Source: Algoriphagus sp. AGSA1
GTDB taxonomy: Bacteria; Bacteroidota; Bacteroidia; Cytophagales; Cyclobacteriaceae
Direction: 5' to 3'
Assembly (NCBI RefSeq): GCF_021390545.1
Contig: NZ_JAJUWR010000033.1
Span: 1 to 58,526, forward strand
Length of the DNA: 58,526 bases
Shown here piece by piece: positions 17,426 through 26,370 of the stretch. A program made the position numbers and the translations under genes. Position 1 is the stretch's first letter. Each line of letters opens with the position of its first letter. The notes beneath the pieces are model-generated. The model saw nothing but the letters and a program-made list of their open reading frames with translations. It ran no database searches and had not been told where the DNA came from.

Positions 17426-17524
17426 AAATCCTACGAAAAGGATTCGGGATTGCAAATCCCGAATAGCAGGATCACGCTCCTCGGGATTTGCAATCCCGAG
17501 GATAAACCGTTGGATTTGCAATCC
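17422..17524. repeat. REP array, three hairpins
   Basis: A full unit begins TTGAAAATCCTA at 17422 and ends AATAGC at 17467, containing hairpin TTCGGGATT-GCA-AATCCCGAA (17443-17463). Two further palindromes follow: CTCGGGATT-TGC-AATCCCGAG (17480-17500) and GGATT-TGC-AATCC (17512-17524). The array lies just past the 3' end of the RAYT gene, the usual arrangement for REPs and their transposase. Confidence 0.8.
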
Positions 17525-17549
17525 ATATAAACCAACCTTCAATACATAA

Positions 17550-18080
17550 TCACCCAAACTCAGCCAATTCAAGCATTCCTTTTTTTATCCCAAAATATCC
17601 CGAGGCACTACTCCATACATAATCTTCTTCTCTCGCCACCCAACCTGCGCGAACAGGGTTCATATGTATATAATTGACTTTGGTGTCAAAGAATTGCTTG
17701 GAATAAACCTCCTCTCCATGATATCCTTCTTCCCAAAACCAGATTCTATCATCAATAGTCAACAAATTTACCATCCAAGGTTTTCTGCTTTCATGAGGGT
17801 TGTCAATAATCAACTTCAAAATCTTCTTGGAAATGAATTTCTTGAAGTCTCGGATAATATCGCTGAGATCTTCATTTCTTGCCCTAAGCATTAAATGGCA
17901 ATGGTTAGACATCAGCACCCATGTGTAAATCTCCAGACCTTTATTGGCTTGACAGTATTTAAGGTTTTTGATCAATTCCTCTCGGTATATATCCCGAGTA
18001 AATACATCTACCCAATGGTGTACAGTGAAGGTCACAAAATGTACAGCACCTTGATCTTTGATCCTGAATTCAAATGACAT
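17550..18080 (-). mobile_element. REP-associated tyrosine transposase (RAYT)
   Basis: A 176-residue Y1/HUH transposase of the REP-associated type. The HUH motif is H60-C-H62 in SNHCHLML, and the probable catalytic Tyr is about residue 137 in NYIHMNPVRAG, both typical of RAYTs. Length is normal for the group. The gene is bracketed by REP units at 17422-17524 and 18153-18220, and another unit lies 1.5 kb away at 19623. RAYTs are single-copy domesticated relatives of IS200/IS605 transposases thought to disperse REP hairpins. No terminal insertion-sequence ends are seen. Confidence 0.85.
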
Positions 18081-18152
18081 ACTAAAGAGAGTTTTAATTC
18101 TAATTTAAAGAAATTGCCTTTGAGTTATAAAAAAATTCTCTTCGAAGACGGA

Positions 18153-18220
18153 TTGAAAATCCTACGAAAGTGGGTTCGAGATTACAAATCTCGAATAGCA
18201 GTTTGCAAGTCCCGAATAGC
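18153..18220. repeat. REP unit plus half unit upstream of RAYT
   Basis: Starts TTGAAAATCCTACGAAA, with hairpin TTCGAGATT-ACA-AATCTCGAA at 18175-18195 and ending AATAGC. A half unit (GTCCCGAATAGC) follows to 18220. The stem differs from the 17443 unit at paired positions (CGGG/CCCG versus CGAG/CTCG), so the structure is conserved while the sequence changes. Confidence 0.8.
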
Positions 18221-18312
18221 TGAACAACACTTGGAGATCACTAAATTTAACCTCACTACAATTTATACTTTTCCAAAAAATCCTGACATTTGGAGTCTTC
18301 CCCTCTTCCGAT

Positions 18313-19626
18313 ATGGCAAAGAATAAAAAAAGAAAAGGAACTGTCACTAAAGTTCCTCAGGTAAGTCCCAAAAAATACATCCAAACAAAAGCCAGGCACC
18401 TGCCCATCTATGCCTGTTATATCAATGAAGAATGGGAAACCTCAAAACTAGCTCAGATTTTCATAGCTAGGAGACATATAAACGGTAACGTCACATTTGC
18501 AGGCTATCTCACTGACCTACTAGGGCTAGGCGTGAAAGACGCAATGTATAATACCAACCTGCCTCTATTTGAGTTTGAAGAACTAATTGACCGCACAGGC
18601 GAAAGCATGGTTGAATGTGATTACGTTTTAGCGCATAATCTAATATATGGAGCTGTGGAATTTGCCTTGGATCATGACGTCAAGTCACATAAAGACTGGG
18701 AAATAGCCCGCTACGTCTTAGAAGAAGACACCGATGATATTCCGCTGATGGACTTGGAGTTTGGAATAGGCGGGGTACCTGCATTTATTCTAGATGACGA
18801 GGAGGATGAAGAGTATTCTTGGGATGAAGATGAGGAACTTGAGGACGAGGATTTTTTAGAAGAAGAAATGGCAAGAACAGCGCAAAAACTTGTATATACC
18901 ACCATTGACCTTGCCTATGAAAAGACCTTTCCGTTCACACCTGATGATCACTATCAGAGAATTAAAGACGCCCATCGGCAATTAATAATAAGGGAAGAGC
19001 CTGAAAATGAAATGGACGAGGAGGAAGCAGACGCATTGGAATTTCTATATTATAGGCTCCATGAGCTCCAGGAATCAGGGGGTAAGGCGGGAATAAAAGC
19101 GTTTAGAAAACAAATTTCAGATAACATCAACCTATACCCCAATCAGCCCATCTTTCGGAATTACATGGCAAACAGCTACTTTGTTGTAGGTGATGTGGTC
19201 GAGGGCGCAAAGCAATTTGAGCAATGCGTAAGGGATTTTCCTGATTATCTGCTGGGCAGACTTTTTTACGCATTTCAGTTGACCCAAAACGGACAATACG
19301 AGCAAGCATGGGACTTAATCGAAGGCAAATCTGAATTGCAGGAGCTATTGCCACATAGAAAATCCTTTCATCCACAAGAGGTGTATGTTTTCTATGCTGT
19401 GGTAATCTTGTGTTATCTTATCGGCGAAAATAATCTAGAGAAAACATTTCCTTATTACGAGCTAATACTAGACAGTGAAGATGATCCACTGCGTTGGATA
19501 TCGGTAACCAAAGCTGTTGATGCGGTATCAAGGACAAAGGTGGATGCATTAGAAAGTAAGTATAATAAGGTTATAGCGGAAATCGTCGATGAATTGGGTG
19601 TTATTCCTGATATTAACACGGATTGA
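18313..19626 (+). CDS. Uncharacterised acidic protein with TPR-like C-terminus
   Basis: A 437-residue cytoplasmic protein; no signal peptide or membrane segment was seen. The start MAKNKKRKGTVTK is very basic. A central stretch around residues 158-190 is almost wholly Asp/Glu (DDEEDEEYSWDEDEELEDED), probably disordered. The C-terminal half (about 255-400) has helical-repeat character, with YPNQPIFRNYMANSYFVVGD and FPDYLLGRLFYAFQLTQNGQYEQAWDLIEG resembling tetratricopeptide units. That suggests a protein-binding scaffold, but no named family is recognised. The last codon and TGA stop fall inside a REP unit. It is convergent with the AlbA_2-type gene that follows. Confidence 0.65.
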   Translation: MAKNKKRKGTVTKVPQVSPKKYIQTKARHLPIYACYINEEWETSKLAQIFIARRHINGNVTFAGYLTDLLGLGVKDAMYNTNLPLFEFEELIDRTGESMVECDYVLAHNLIYGAVEFALDHDVKSHKDWEIARYVLEEDTDDIPLMDLEFGIGGVPAFILDDEEDEEYSWDEDEELEDEDFLEEEMARTAQKLVYTTIDLAYEKTFPFTPDDHYQRIKDAHRQLIIREEPENEMDEEEADALEFLYYRLHELQESGGKAGIKAFRKQISDNINLYPNQPIFRNYMANSYFVVGDVVEGAKQFEQCVRDFPDYLLGRLFYAFQLTQNGQYEQAWDLIEGKSELQELLPHRKSFHPQEVYVFYAVVILCYLIGENNLEKTFPYYELILDSEDDPLRWISVTKAVDAVSRTKVDALESKYNKVIAEIVDELGVIPDINTD

Positions 19627-19667
19627 AAATCCTATGGAATCGATTCGAGATTACAAATCTCGAATAG
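19623..19667. repeat. REP unit at the stop codon of the acidic TPR-like gene
   Basis: Begins TTGAAAATCCTATGGAAT, with hairpin TTCGAGATT-ACA-AATCTCGAA (19644-19664) identical to the 18175 unit, and ends AATAGC. It lies between convergent genes and supplies the TGA stop of the upstream gene. Confidence 0.8.
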
Positions 19668-19672
19668 CGAAG

Positions 19673-20308
19673 TTAACTTTTCAACGTAAAAAAGTCTGCA
19701 GACTCCTGAGGATGAATCTCAAGCACATTTGCCAAAACCAAGCACACCAAGGTTTTAGACGCTAAAAACTTAGGGAGACTTGCAAGCTTGGCAAATTCCT
19801 TCAAGGTGATTTTATCAGATTCACCGAGAGCCTTCATCAGGATTTCCTCCTTTCTTCCATAGGTAAAAACCATATCCCTTGGGATTCTCCCTCTACGCAA
19901 AACCTCCCAAACTTCCCTACTCGCCTGTACAGACCTGTCCTCCACGCGGACAAAAGCCTGTTTCCTGTCTTTTTCTTTCAGGTAATGTGGACGGTTGGGA
20001 CTCATAGGAACCTTAAAAACTGCCACTCCTTTCTTCTCATTAATCTTCAAGGTGAACAATTTATAATCCAATGCAGGTTGAATAAGCTCCTTGATCGCTT
20101 TTTCCATTACAAAAATCTCCTCTTCTATATAACGCTGCCCAGAGACTGTCCCATCATCATCCACTCCTATCAGCAAATCCCCTCCAGAAGTATTGGCAAA
20201 GGCGATTAATTCACGGACAATCTTTTCCGGAAAAGTCGCCTTTTTCTTAAATTCTATTCTCAACCCCTCTCCTCTTGCAGCGAGAGACTTCACTTCCTGC
20301 AGCGTCAT
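19673..20308 (-). CDS. AlbA_2/Schlafen-type putative DNA-binding protein
   Basis: A 211-residue protein whose first 140 residues match the AlbA_2 (divergent AAA-4/Schlafen-core) domain: LRIEFKKKA, RELIAFANTSGGDLLIGVDDDGTV and PHYLKEKDRKQAFVRVEDRS. The remainder (about 145-211) looks like a small winged-helix segment (DKITLKEFAKLASLPKFLASKTLV). Proteins of this design are often annotated as ATP-binding or transcriptional regulators, but biochemical roles are mostly unknown. It starts at the ATG at 20308. Its stop lies about 5 nt beyond the REP unit. Confidence 0.8.
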   Translation of the reverse strand: MTLQEVKSLAARGEGLRIEFKKKATFPEKIVRELIAFANTSGGDLLIGVDDDGTVSGQRYIEEEIFVMEKAIKELIQPALDYKLFTLKINEKKGVAVFKVPMSPNRPHYLKEKDRKQAFVRVEDRSVQASREVWEVLRRGRIPRDMVFTYGRKEEILMKALGESDKITLKEFAKLASLPKFLASKTLVCLVLANVLEIHPQESADFFTLKS

Positions 20309-20474
20309 TTTTGTAAATTTTCAGTAGAGATGATGAGTTAATTTCATGGCAAATTTAATGCAAGGCTCACTTCGACTCTGTAGTAATCATCCAAGGACGG
20401 AATTAAATGCATGCCCGTTAACCCAACAGTAGAGCTCTTTACGTATCCTTTGTGTCCTCGGCGGTTTAAACCCT

Positions 20475-22517
20475 CTATTTACTTACCCCTCTATTCAATT
20501 GCTCCAATCTTGATTTTTGAGATTGCCACTCATCCCGAAGACGCGCTGCCTCCATGAAATTGAGTTCTTTGGCAGCCTTCTCCATCAACTTCTGGGTCTG
20601 TGCAATCAATTTCTCCAATTTATCCTTGCTCAGGTACTGCACCACAGGATCCGCCGCCATGCTTTCTTCTCCAGGCATAGGCTCAGCATAGAATTTTGCG
20701 TTTTTCTTGGAATCCGCCACCTTGGTTTGCCCCATGATTTTATCATGCGATTTTAAGATTGTTGTCGGCGTAATGTCATTAGCCCTATTGTATTCAATCT
20801 GTAAAGCTCTTCTTCGCTTAGTTTCATCAATGGCAGATTGCATGGATTCGGTAATCTTATCCGCATACATGATCACACGGCCTTCGGAATTCCTTGCCGC
20901 ACGCCCTATAGTTTGCACCAAACTGCGCTCATTTCTCAAAAAACCTTCTTTATCGGCATCCAATATGGCCACTAAGGAAACCTCCGGCAAATCCAATCCC
21001 TCCCTTAGCAAGTTCACACCTACGAGCACATCGAAAATCCCCAAGCGTAGTTCTCTCAAAATCTCAACCCGGTCAAGGGTTTTCACTTCGGAGTGAATAT
21101 ATCGGGACTTGACCCCTGCTCTTTCGAGGAACTTCTGAAGTTCCTCAGCCATTCGCTTGGTCAGAGTGGTGACCAAAGTCCGGGCACCGGTCTTGATGGT
21201 CTGGTCTATTTCTTCCAGCAAATCATCAATCTGATTTTGGCTGGGTCGCACCTCTATGGTAGGATCCAAAAGTCCGGTAGGCCGGATGATTTGTTCCACC
21301 ACTACGCCTTCGGTCAACGATAGCTCATAATCAGCTGGAGTGGCAGAGACATAAACCACCTGGTTGGTCAGATCCTGAAATTCCTCAAATTTCAAGGGCC
21401 TATTATCCAACGCTGAAGGGAGTCTAAAACCAAAATCCACCAGATTTACCTTTCTGGATCTATCCCCACCCCACATAGCTCTTACCTGAGGCAAGGTCAC
21501 ATGACTCTCATCCACCACAAGCAAAAAATCATCCGGGAAGTAATCCAGCAAGCAGAAGGGTCTGGCACCTGGAGCTCTTCTATCAAAATATCGGGAATAA
21601 TTCTCCACACCAGAGCAGTAGCCCAGTTCCCGCATCATTTCCAGATCAAATTCTGTCCGCTCCTGAAGTCTTTTCGCCTCTATAAACTTCCCTTCTCTTT
21701 CGAAGAAATTTACCTGGTCCACCATATCGTGTTGGATCTCATGTATGGCAGTTTGCAAGGTATCCTTACCGGTGACAAATAGGTTGGCAGGAAAAATAGA
21801 GATGATCTTCTCCTCATTCAGCTTTTTCCCCGTAGCCGGATCAAAACGCTGAATAGCCTCAATCTCATCACCCCAGAAGAATATTCTATATCCCCAATCC
21901 GCATAGGCCACAAATATGTCCACTGTATCTCCCTTCACCCGGAATGTACCTCGCGTAAGGTCAAGCTGCGTACGGCTATAAAGAATATCCACCAGCTTAA
22001 AGAGCAACTGATTCCTTGGTATCCTATCGCCCTCCTGGAGCCTGATTACATTTTTCCCAAATTCATCCGGATTACCTATACCATAGATACATGACACAGA
22101 AGCTACCACAATGACATCCCTCCTCCCCGTAAGTAATGCCGAAGTAGCGCTCAGTCTCAGCTTTTCTATCTCTTCATTGATCGAAAGATCCTTTTCTATA
22201 TAAGTCCCTGAGGTAGGGATAAAAGCCTCTGGCTGATAATAATCGTAGTAGGAAATGAAATACTCCACAGCATTTTGAGGAAAAAACTGCTTGAATTCCC
22301 CGTACAATTGCGCAGCTAGGGTCTTGTTGTGACTTAAAACCAGCGTGGGTCTCTGGGTTTGCTGAATTAGGTTGGCGACGGTAAATGTTTTTCCAGAACC
22401 AGTGACTCCAAGGAGAACCTGGGCCTGGTCACCATTTAATACCCCCTTCACAAGTTCAGCTATCGCCTTAGGCTGGTCTCCCGTAGGCTGATAATCTGAT
22501 ATAAGTTTAAATTCCAT
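20475..22517 (-). CDS. uvrB: UvrABC excinuclease subunit B
   Basis: A 680-residue UvrB, close to the usual 670-675. Walker A is GVTGSGKT (37-44). The YYDYYQPEAFIP beta-hairpin region that clamps DNA follows near residue 90. The helicase motif DESHVTLPQ, the GVNLLREGLDLPEV motif and QTIGRAARN motif VI are all intact. A C-terminal UVR domain (about 638-672, KAAKELNFMEAARLRDEW) should contact UvrC. The protein verifies damage in nucleotide-excision repair. It stands alone on the minus strand, with no uvrA or uvrC in the window. Confidence 0.97.
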   Translation of the reverse strand: MEFKLISDYQPTGDQPKAIAELVKGVLNGDQAQVLLGVTGSGKTFTVANLIQQTQRPTLVLSHNKTLAAQLYGEFKQFFPQNAVEYFISYYDYYQPEAFIPTSGTYIEKDLSINEEIEKLRLSATSALLTGRRDVIVVASVSCIYGIGNPDEFGKNVIRLQEGDRIPRNQLLFKLVDILYSRTQLDLTRGTFRVKGDTVDIFVAYADWGYRIFFWGDEIEAIQRFDPATGKKLNEEKIISIFPANLFVTGKDTLQTAIHEIQHDMVDQVNFFEREGKFIEAKRLQERTEFDLEMMRELGYCSGVENYSRYFDRRAPGARPFCLLDYFPDDFLLVVDESHVTLPQVRAMWGGDRSRKVNLVDFGFRLPSALDNRPLKFEEFQDLTNQVVYVSATPADYELSLTEGVVVEQIIRPTGLLDPTIEVRPSQNQIDDLLEEIDQTIKTGARTLVTTLTKRMAEELQKFLERAGVKSRYIHSEVKTLDRVEILRELRLGIFDVLVGVNLLREGLDLPEVSLVAILDADKEGFLRNERSLVQTIGRAARNSEGRVIMYADKITESMQSAIDETKRRRALQIEYNRANDITPTTILKSHDKIMGQTKVADSKKNAKFYAEPMPGEESMAADPVVQYLSKDKLEKLIAQTQKLMEKAAKELNFMEAARLRDEWQSQKSRLEQLNRGVSK

Positions 22518-22743
22518 AAGCTTCGTCCGAAAATACCCAACATCAAAACCTTATACAAAAGTTTAACCAGTAAAGAATTTGTAGAAGATAACGGATCGAG
22601 GAAAAGACTTCGCTCAACATGACAATATTTGAAACAAAGCAAATAAATGAACTCGTAAAGATCTCTGAAACTCAATGGGGTCAATCTGGGCCAAGTCACT
22701 CTGAGCAAGGAAGAAAAGTCTTATTCTTAACGACTAAAAGCTA

Positions 22744-23931
22744 CTATACCATCTTCTTAAACTTCCCAACGTTATAATATAAATAGTTTGTTCTCAGGAT
22801 CAGTACCAAAAGCAAAGGAATAAGGCTTGGATGAAAAGACTGCCAACCCAAAATCCAGAAAACCACTGCCGCATCTGCCATGATCAGAGCAAAAAGCAGG
22901 TATTTCAATACCCAAGGCTTAATCGTGTTTTTGAGCAATGCAACCGCTAATACAAGGTGCCCCGGAAAAGCCCAAAGTATATTCCAGTTCCACTTGGTAG
23001 AAGGGATCAATGAATATATCCAAAGAAGGGACATCACTAAACCTATGATTCCTAAAACACCAAAAAAAACCACATCAAAACCTATAAACAGTTTTTTCTT
23101 TTTGAATCCTATAAAAGTAACCGCTGTAAAAACCAATGCGGCCACCCAGAAAATCCAGTAAGGATTCACAGCTCCAAAAGTTCCTTCAGGCTTTTTAAAA
23201 TCCAAAATCACCCGCTCTTCGGCGACCAAAGACCGGGTAGGGCCATCACCCTGTATCTCAGCTCTGGCGAAAGCCTGCTCCATATATTTTGGCAGAAATT
23301 GTTCCTCATGAGGTGTGGCATCTCTGTCCAGCCGGGATCCCAAGGCCAGATCTATTCCCAAGTCCGACCAGGTCATATAATAAACCATCTCATCGATCAG
23401 CTCCCGGAAAGTCTTTTCCACCGCCTCTTGCTCCTCATCGTGCCAGACTAGCTGATCTCCCAATACCTTACTGATCGCATCCCGTATACGCGTAGCGCAG
23501 TTATCATAGAAAAAGTCATAACGATATGCCCTGTTCTCCGGTCTGTAATTTTCCTCCAAAAATCCGATCAACTTCAGTTTCTGGTCCTCATTTAAATTCA
23601 ATACCTGCTCCCGAACACTTCGGTGGAAGTATTGGTACTCAGCGATAAAACGATCAAACGTAGAGACAGAAAGGTAATAATCCAGTCTGCCCCCGGCAAA
23701 GTTAAGCACGAAATTGGGCGCCCCAAAGTCAAACGTGCCGTAATTATATACCATATCACGACCAGACCCCAAATCCAAAACCCTGATCCCACTATGCCCA
23801 AAAGAACTGTAAATCTCCTCGCCGGGATCGCAGGTAAGTAAGCTGATTCGATAAGACTGACCCTGGGCACCCTGTAAAACACTGATAGCCAGCAAAAAAA
23901 TCAAACTAATTATTGTTTTATTCGGTCGCAT
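22744..23931 (-). CDS. DUF4105 (Lnb N-terminal-like) membrane protein
   Basis: From the ATG at 23931 (MRPNKTIISL) the product is about 395 residues. An upstream in-frame ATG would overlap the divergent neighbour, so it is less likely. A signal peptide (LIFLLAISVLQGAQGQ) leads into a DUF4105 domain with YRISLLTCDPGEEIYSSFGHSG and TFDFGAPNFVLNFAGGRLDY motifs, including conserved DNCATR. About four transmembrane helices fill the C-terminal 130 residues. The domain resembles the N-terminal part of bacterial Lnb-type proteins. It may be a thiol or cysteine-peptidase-like enzyme (Cys, His and Asn are present), but activity is unproven. Confidence 0.8.
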   Translation of the reverse strand: MRPNKTIISLIFLLAISVLQGAQGQSYRISLLTCDPGEEIYSSFGHSGIRVLDLGSGRDMVYNYGTFDFGAPNFVLNFAGGRLDYYLSVSTFDRFIAEYQYFHRSVREQVLNLNEDQKLKLIGFLEENYRPENRAYRYDFFYDNCATRIRDAISKVLGDQLVWHDEEQEAVEKTFRELIDEMVYYMTWSDLGIDLALGSRLDRDATPHEEQFLPKYMEQAFARAEIQGDGPTRSLVAEERVILDFKKPEGTFGAVNPYWIFWVAALVFTAVTFIGFKKKKLFIGFDVVFFGVLGIIGLVMSLLWIYSLIPSTKWNWNILWAFPGHLVLAVALLKNTIKPWVLKYLLFALIMADAAVVFWILGWQSFHPSLIPLLLVLILRTNYLYYNVGKFKKMV

Positions 23932-23974
23932 TTTACTATATTGATAGTCTCTTTTTTTACCACACTTTTTTCGA

Positions 23975-26287
23975 ATGGAAATATGGGGCAAAATAACAGC
24001 CCAAGGGGCATTTTTCCCAGGCCGAATATACAGTATATTCCCGGCAGTTGTTTTTTGGTGCCTAGGGTTAAACTACTCCTTTTGTCAAGAAATTGGCGCT
24101 TACAGGACAATCGCTTCAGGCAATTTTGATAATATCGCAATCTGGGAGGTCTTCGACGGAGTATTTTGGACGGCGGCCTCCGCTAAGCCTAATCTACTGA
24201 ATGACATATACATAGACCAAACCCGTAAAGTAACATTGACAGGTAACGAAGCCGTAAAGAGCTTATTTATCAATGCTGAAACGGGTGCGGGTGAAAAATT
24301 AAACCTAAATGGTTTTAATCTTGACGTATATGGATCCCTTCGGGCTTTTTCTGGTGCCGCTCCTGGGATGCCTTCAGGATCGTGGAACAGCCAAAATTGG
24401 ATAGGAAATTCCGTCACCAGTACCATTACCTTCAAAGGGAATTCAAGAACAATCATTCCCAAAAATGCATGGAGTGGCTTTACCACCCAAAGCAGGTATT
24501 CCGTGATATTTGAGCCGGAAGTCGGGCATACCTTAACTATAGAGGAGCCCCTTAAAGCTGTCAGGTTTACCATTAGGTCTGGAACCCTACTTCAAAAGGC
24601 AGATGTATCAGTGACTCCTAGCTTCTGTGCCTCACTCACATTCAATACGGAAACGACATTCTATCCTTCTGGCTCTTTTGGTGATTTTATCATAGAATCA
24701 AATGGCACACTTAGTTCAGAGTGTAATCAAAACATACTCGCAAGATCGATTTCCGGATCTGTAAGCGCCAACCTCTTCGATCTCCAAGCTGGTGGTGAGC
24801 TTATACTTTTGGGAACTTCGCCCCAGATTGAAACAGCAAACCTGCAACTAAACGGAAAAGTCAGCTTTAGAAAGAACTCGGGCATCCAAAATTTTATTAC
24901 CAAGTCATATCCCGGATCAGAAATACCGTTAACATTCCATGACCTTGAAATCCAAGGAACGCAGAATGTGACCCTACCCTCAATTTTATCTGTTTCAGGC
25001 AATATTCTCCAGACAGGATCCGGCCAATTCCAGTCGCAGAACACACATCTTACTCTACTGGGCCATGGGGATCAACTAATCTCGGGTTTTAGTCTCAATA
25101 CCCAGGATCTCACAGTGGACAAATCCGGTGGAGAGGCGCTGTTGGCACATAACCTAATCGTCCTGAGGGATCTCACCATGCTGGATGGGAAACTGAATTT
25201 CCAGGACAACACCTTAACTCTAAACACCTCAAGCGTTGGTACACTTAGCTATCAAGGAGGTTCCTGGGAGAAGCTTACTTCCTTTACTTATGCCAACGCT
25301 CCTACTACCTTTAATGCTTCCAACGCCACCTTCCCATTTGGCGATCGCTACCACGGCGGGATCCGAAAAGTGCAACTGTCAGGAACCCATGCCGGGGGAG
25401 ATCTCACCATAGATTATACGGAATTTTATGGAGCTGACTACTCCCCTAATTTTAATGACTTGGATGGCACCCCTATTCTCTACAGGCTGTATAGCCACTT
25501 CAATTTCTCAGGATTAAGCCCAAGCAGCAACCCACTGGAATTACGGATATCGGCAGACAAGCTGATCGTCGATGAACCTGAGGATCTGCGGTTGGTCTGC
25601 ACCGGCTATGCTGCACCGGGTATGCATGTGGAAAGCTCTGATCAAGATAACCTATGGGCTATAAGAAATATGGCTTTTGGTGATCTCCCGGGAAATAATT
25701 TTACAGTAGGGAGTTTTAGGGCTTTAAGTATTTTACCTCTCACTTGGCTGTCGATTTCCGCGACCAACCATAACAATCTCAAACAAATCTCCTGGTCGCT
25801 GGCTTCAGAAAAAGACATCGAAAATTTTGAAATCCATCGTTCAGAAGACATGGCAAAAACATGGGATAAAATAGGCCAAACCGTGAGCCAAGGTACTTCA
25901 GAAGTCCCTACCAGTTATACCTTTATTGACGATAACCACCTACTCCCCAAATCGGTCTATTATCGGATAAAAGCTCTTGATCACATGGGGAAATGGTCAT
26001 GGAGTAAAGTAGTGAGGCTGGCAGGAGAACCTATGCCCCATACTCCCATCCCTACCATATTTCCCAATCCACATAGTTTAGGGAAAGTGCAGCTTCAGAT
26101 TTCTAATGATTTCAACCTTGAAGATGTACAGATAAGTATCCATACTATTCATGGAGCTTTGATTTCATCTTTTGGCTATACAGAATCTATTTTCTCGGAA
26201 AAACTAGAATTTTTACCATCTGGTGTATATTTAATCAACATTTCCGATTCAGAAGTATCACTTCAAAATAGATGGATAAAACACTAA
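23975..26287 (+). CDS. T9SS-sorted secreted protein
   Basis: A 770-residue secreted protein. An N-terminal hydrophobic stretch (IYSIFPAVVFWCLGLNYSFCQ) serves as signal peptide. The next 570 residues are beta-helix-like: short repeated strands, TITFKGNSRTIIPKNAW, several LxLxG runs. A fibronectin-like segment with ISWSLASEKDIENFEIHRS lies at about 600-680. A Por-secretion tail with IFPNPHSLGKVQLQ and GVYLINISD ends the protein. No catalytic motif was recognised, so it is probably structural or carbohydrate-binding. It is transcribed divergently from the DUF4105 gene, with a 43-nt spacer. Confidence 0.8.
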   Translation: MEIWGKITAQGAFFPGRIYSIFPAVVFWCLGLNYSFCQEIGAYRTIASGNFDNIAIWEVFDGVFWTAASAKPNLLNDIYIDQTRKVTLTGNEAVKSLFINAETGAGEKLNLNGFNLDVYGSLRAFSGAAPGMPSGSWNSQNWIGNSVTSTITFKGNSRTIIPKNAWSGFTTQSRYSVIFEPEVGHTLTIEEPLKAVRFTIRSGTLLQKADVSVTPSFCASLTFNTETTFYPSGSFGDFIIESNGTLSSECNQNILARSISGSVSANLFDLQAGGELILLGTSPQIETANLQLNGKVSFRKNSGIQNFITKSYPGSEIPLTFHDLEIQGTQNVTLPSILSVSGNILQTGSGQFQSQNTHLTLLGHGDQLISGFSLNTQDLTVDKSGGEALLAHNLIVLRDLTMLDGKLNFQDNTLTLNTSSVGTLSYQGGSWEKLTSFTYANAPTTFNASNATFPFGDRYHGGIRKVQLSGTHAGGDLTIDYTEFYGADYSPNFNDLDGTPILYRLYSHFNFSGLSPSSNPLELRISADKLIVDEPEDLRLVCTGYAAPGMHVESSDQDNLWAIRNMAFGDLPGNNFTVGSFRALSILPLTWLSISATNHNNLKQISWSLASEKDIENFEIHRSEDMAKTWDKIGQTVSQGTSEVPTSYTFIDDNHLLPKSVYYRIKALDHMGKWSWSKVVRLAGEPMPHTPIPTIFPNPHSLGKVQLQISNDFNLEDVQISIHTIHGALISSFGYTESIFSEKLEFLPSGVYLINISDSEVSLQNRWIKH

Positions 26288-26370
26288 CTCTTATTTCTGA
26301 GGAATTATATAAGGTGAAACTCTCTTTAATCCGATTTTTTTATATTGCCGGCTAAACCCGATCTCTACCT

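Noticed and set aside
23932..23991. Upstream start of the DUF4105 gene
   Set aside because: It would overlap the divergent T9SS gene and would bury the signal peptide behind a charged extension.
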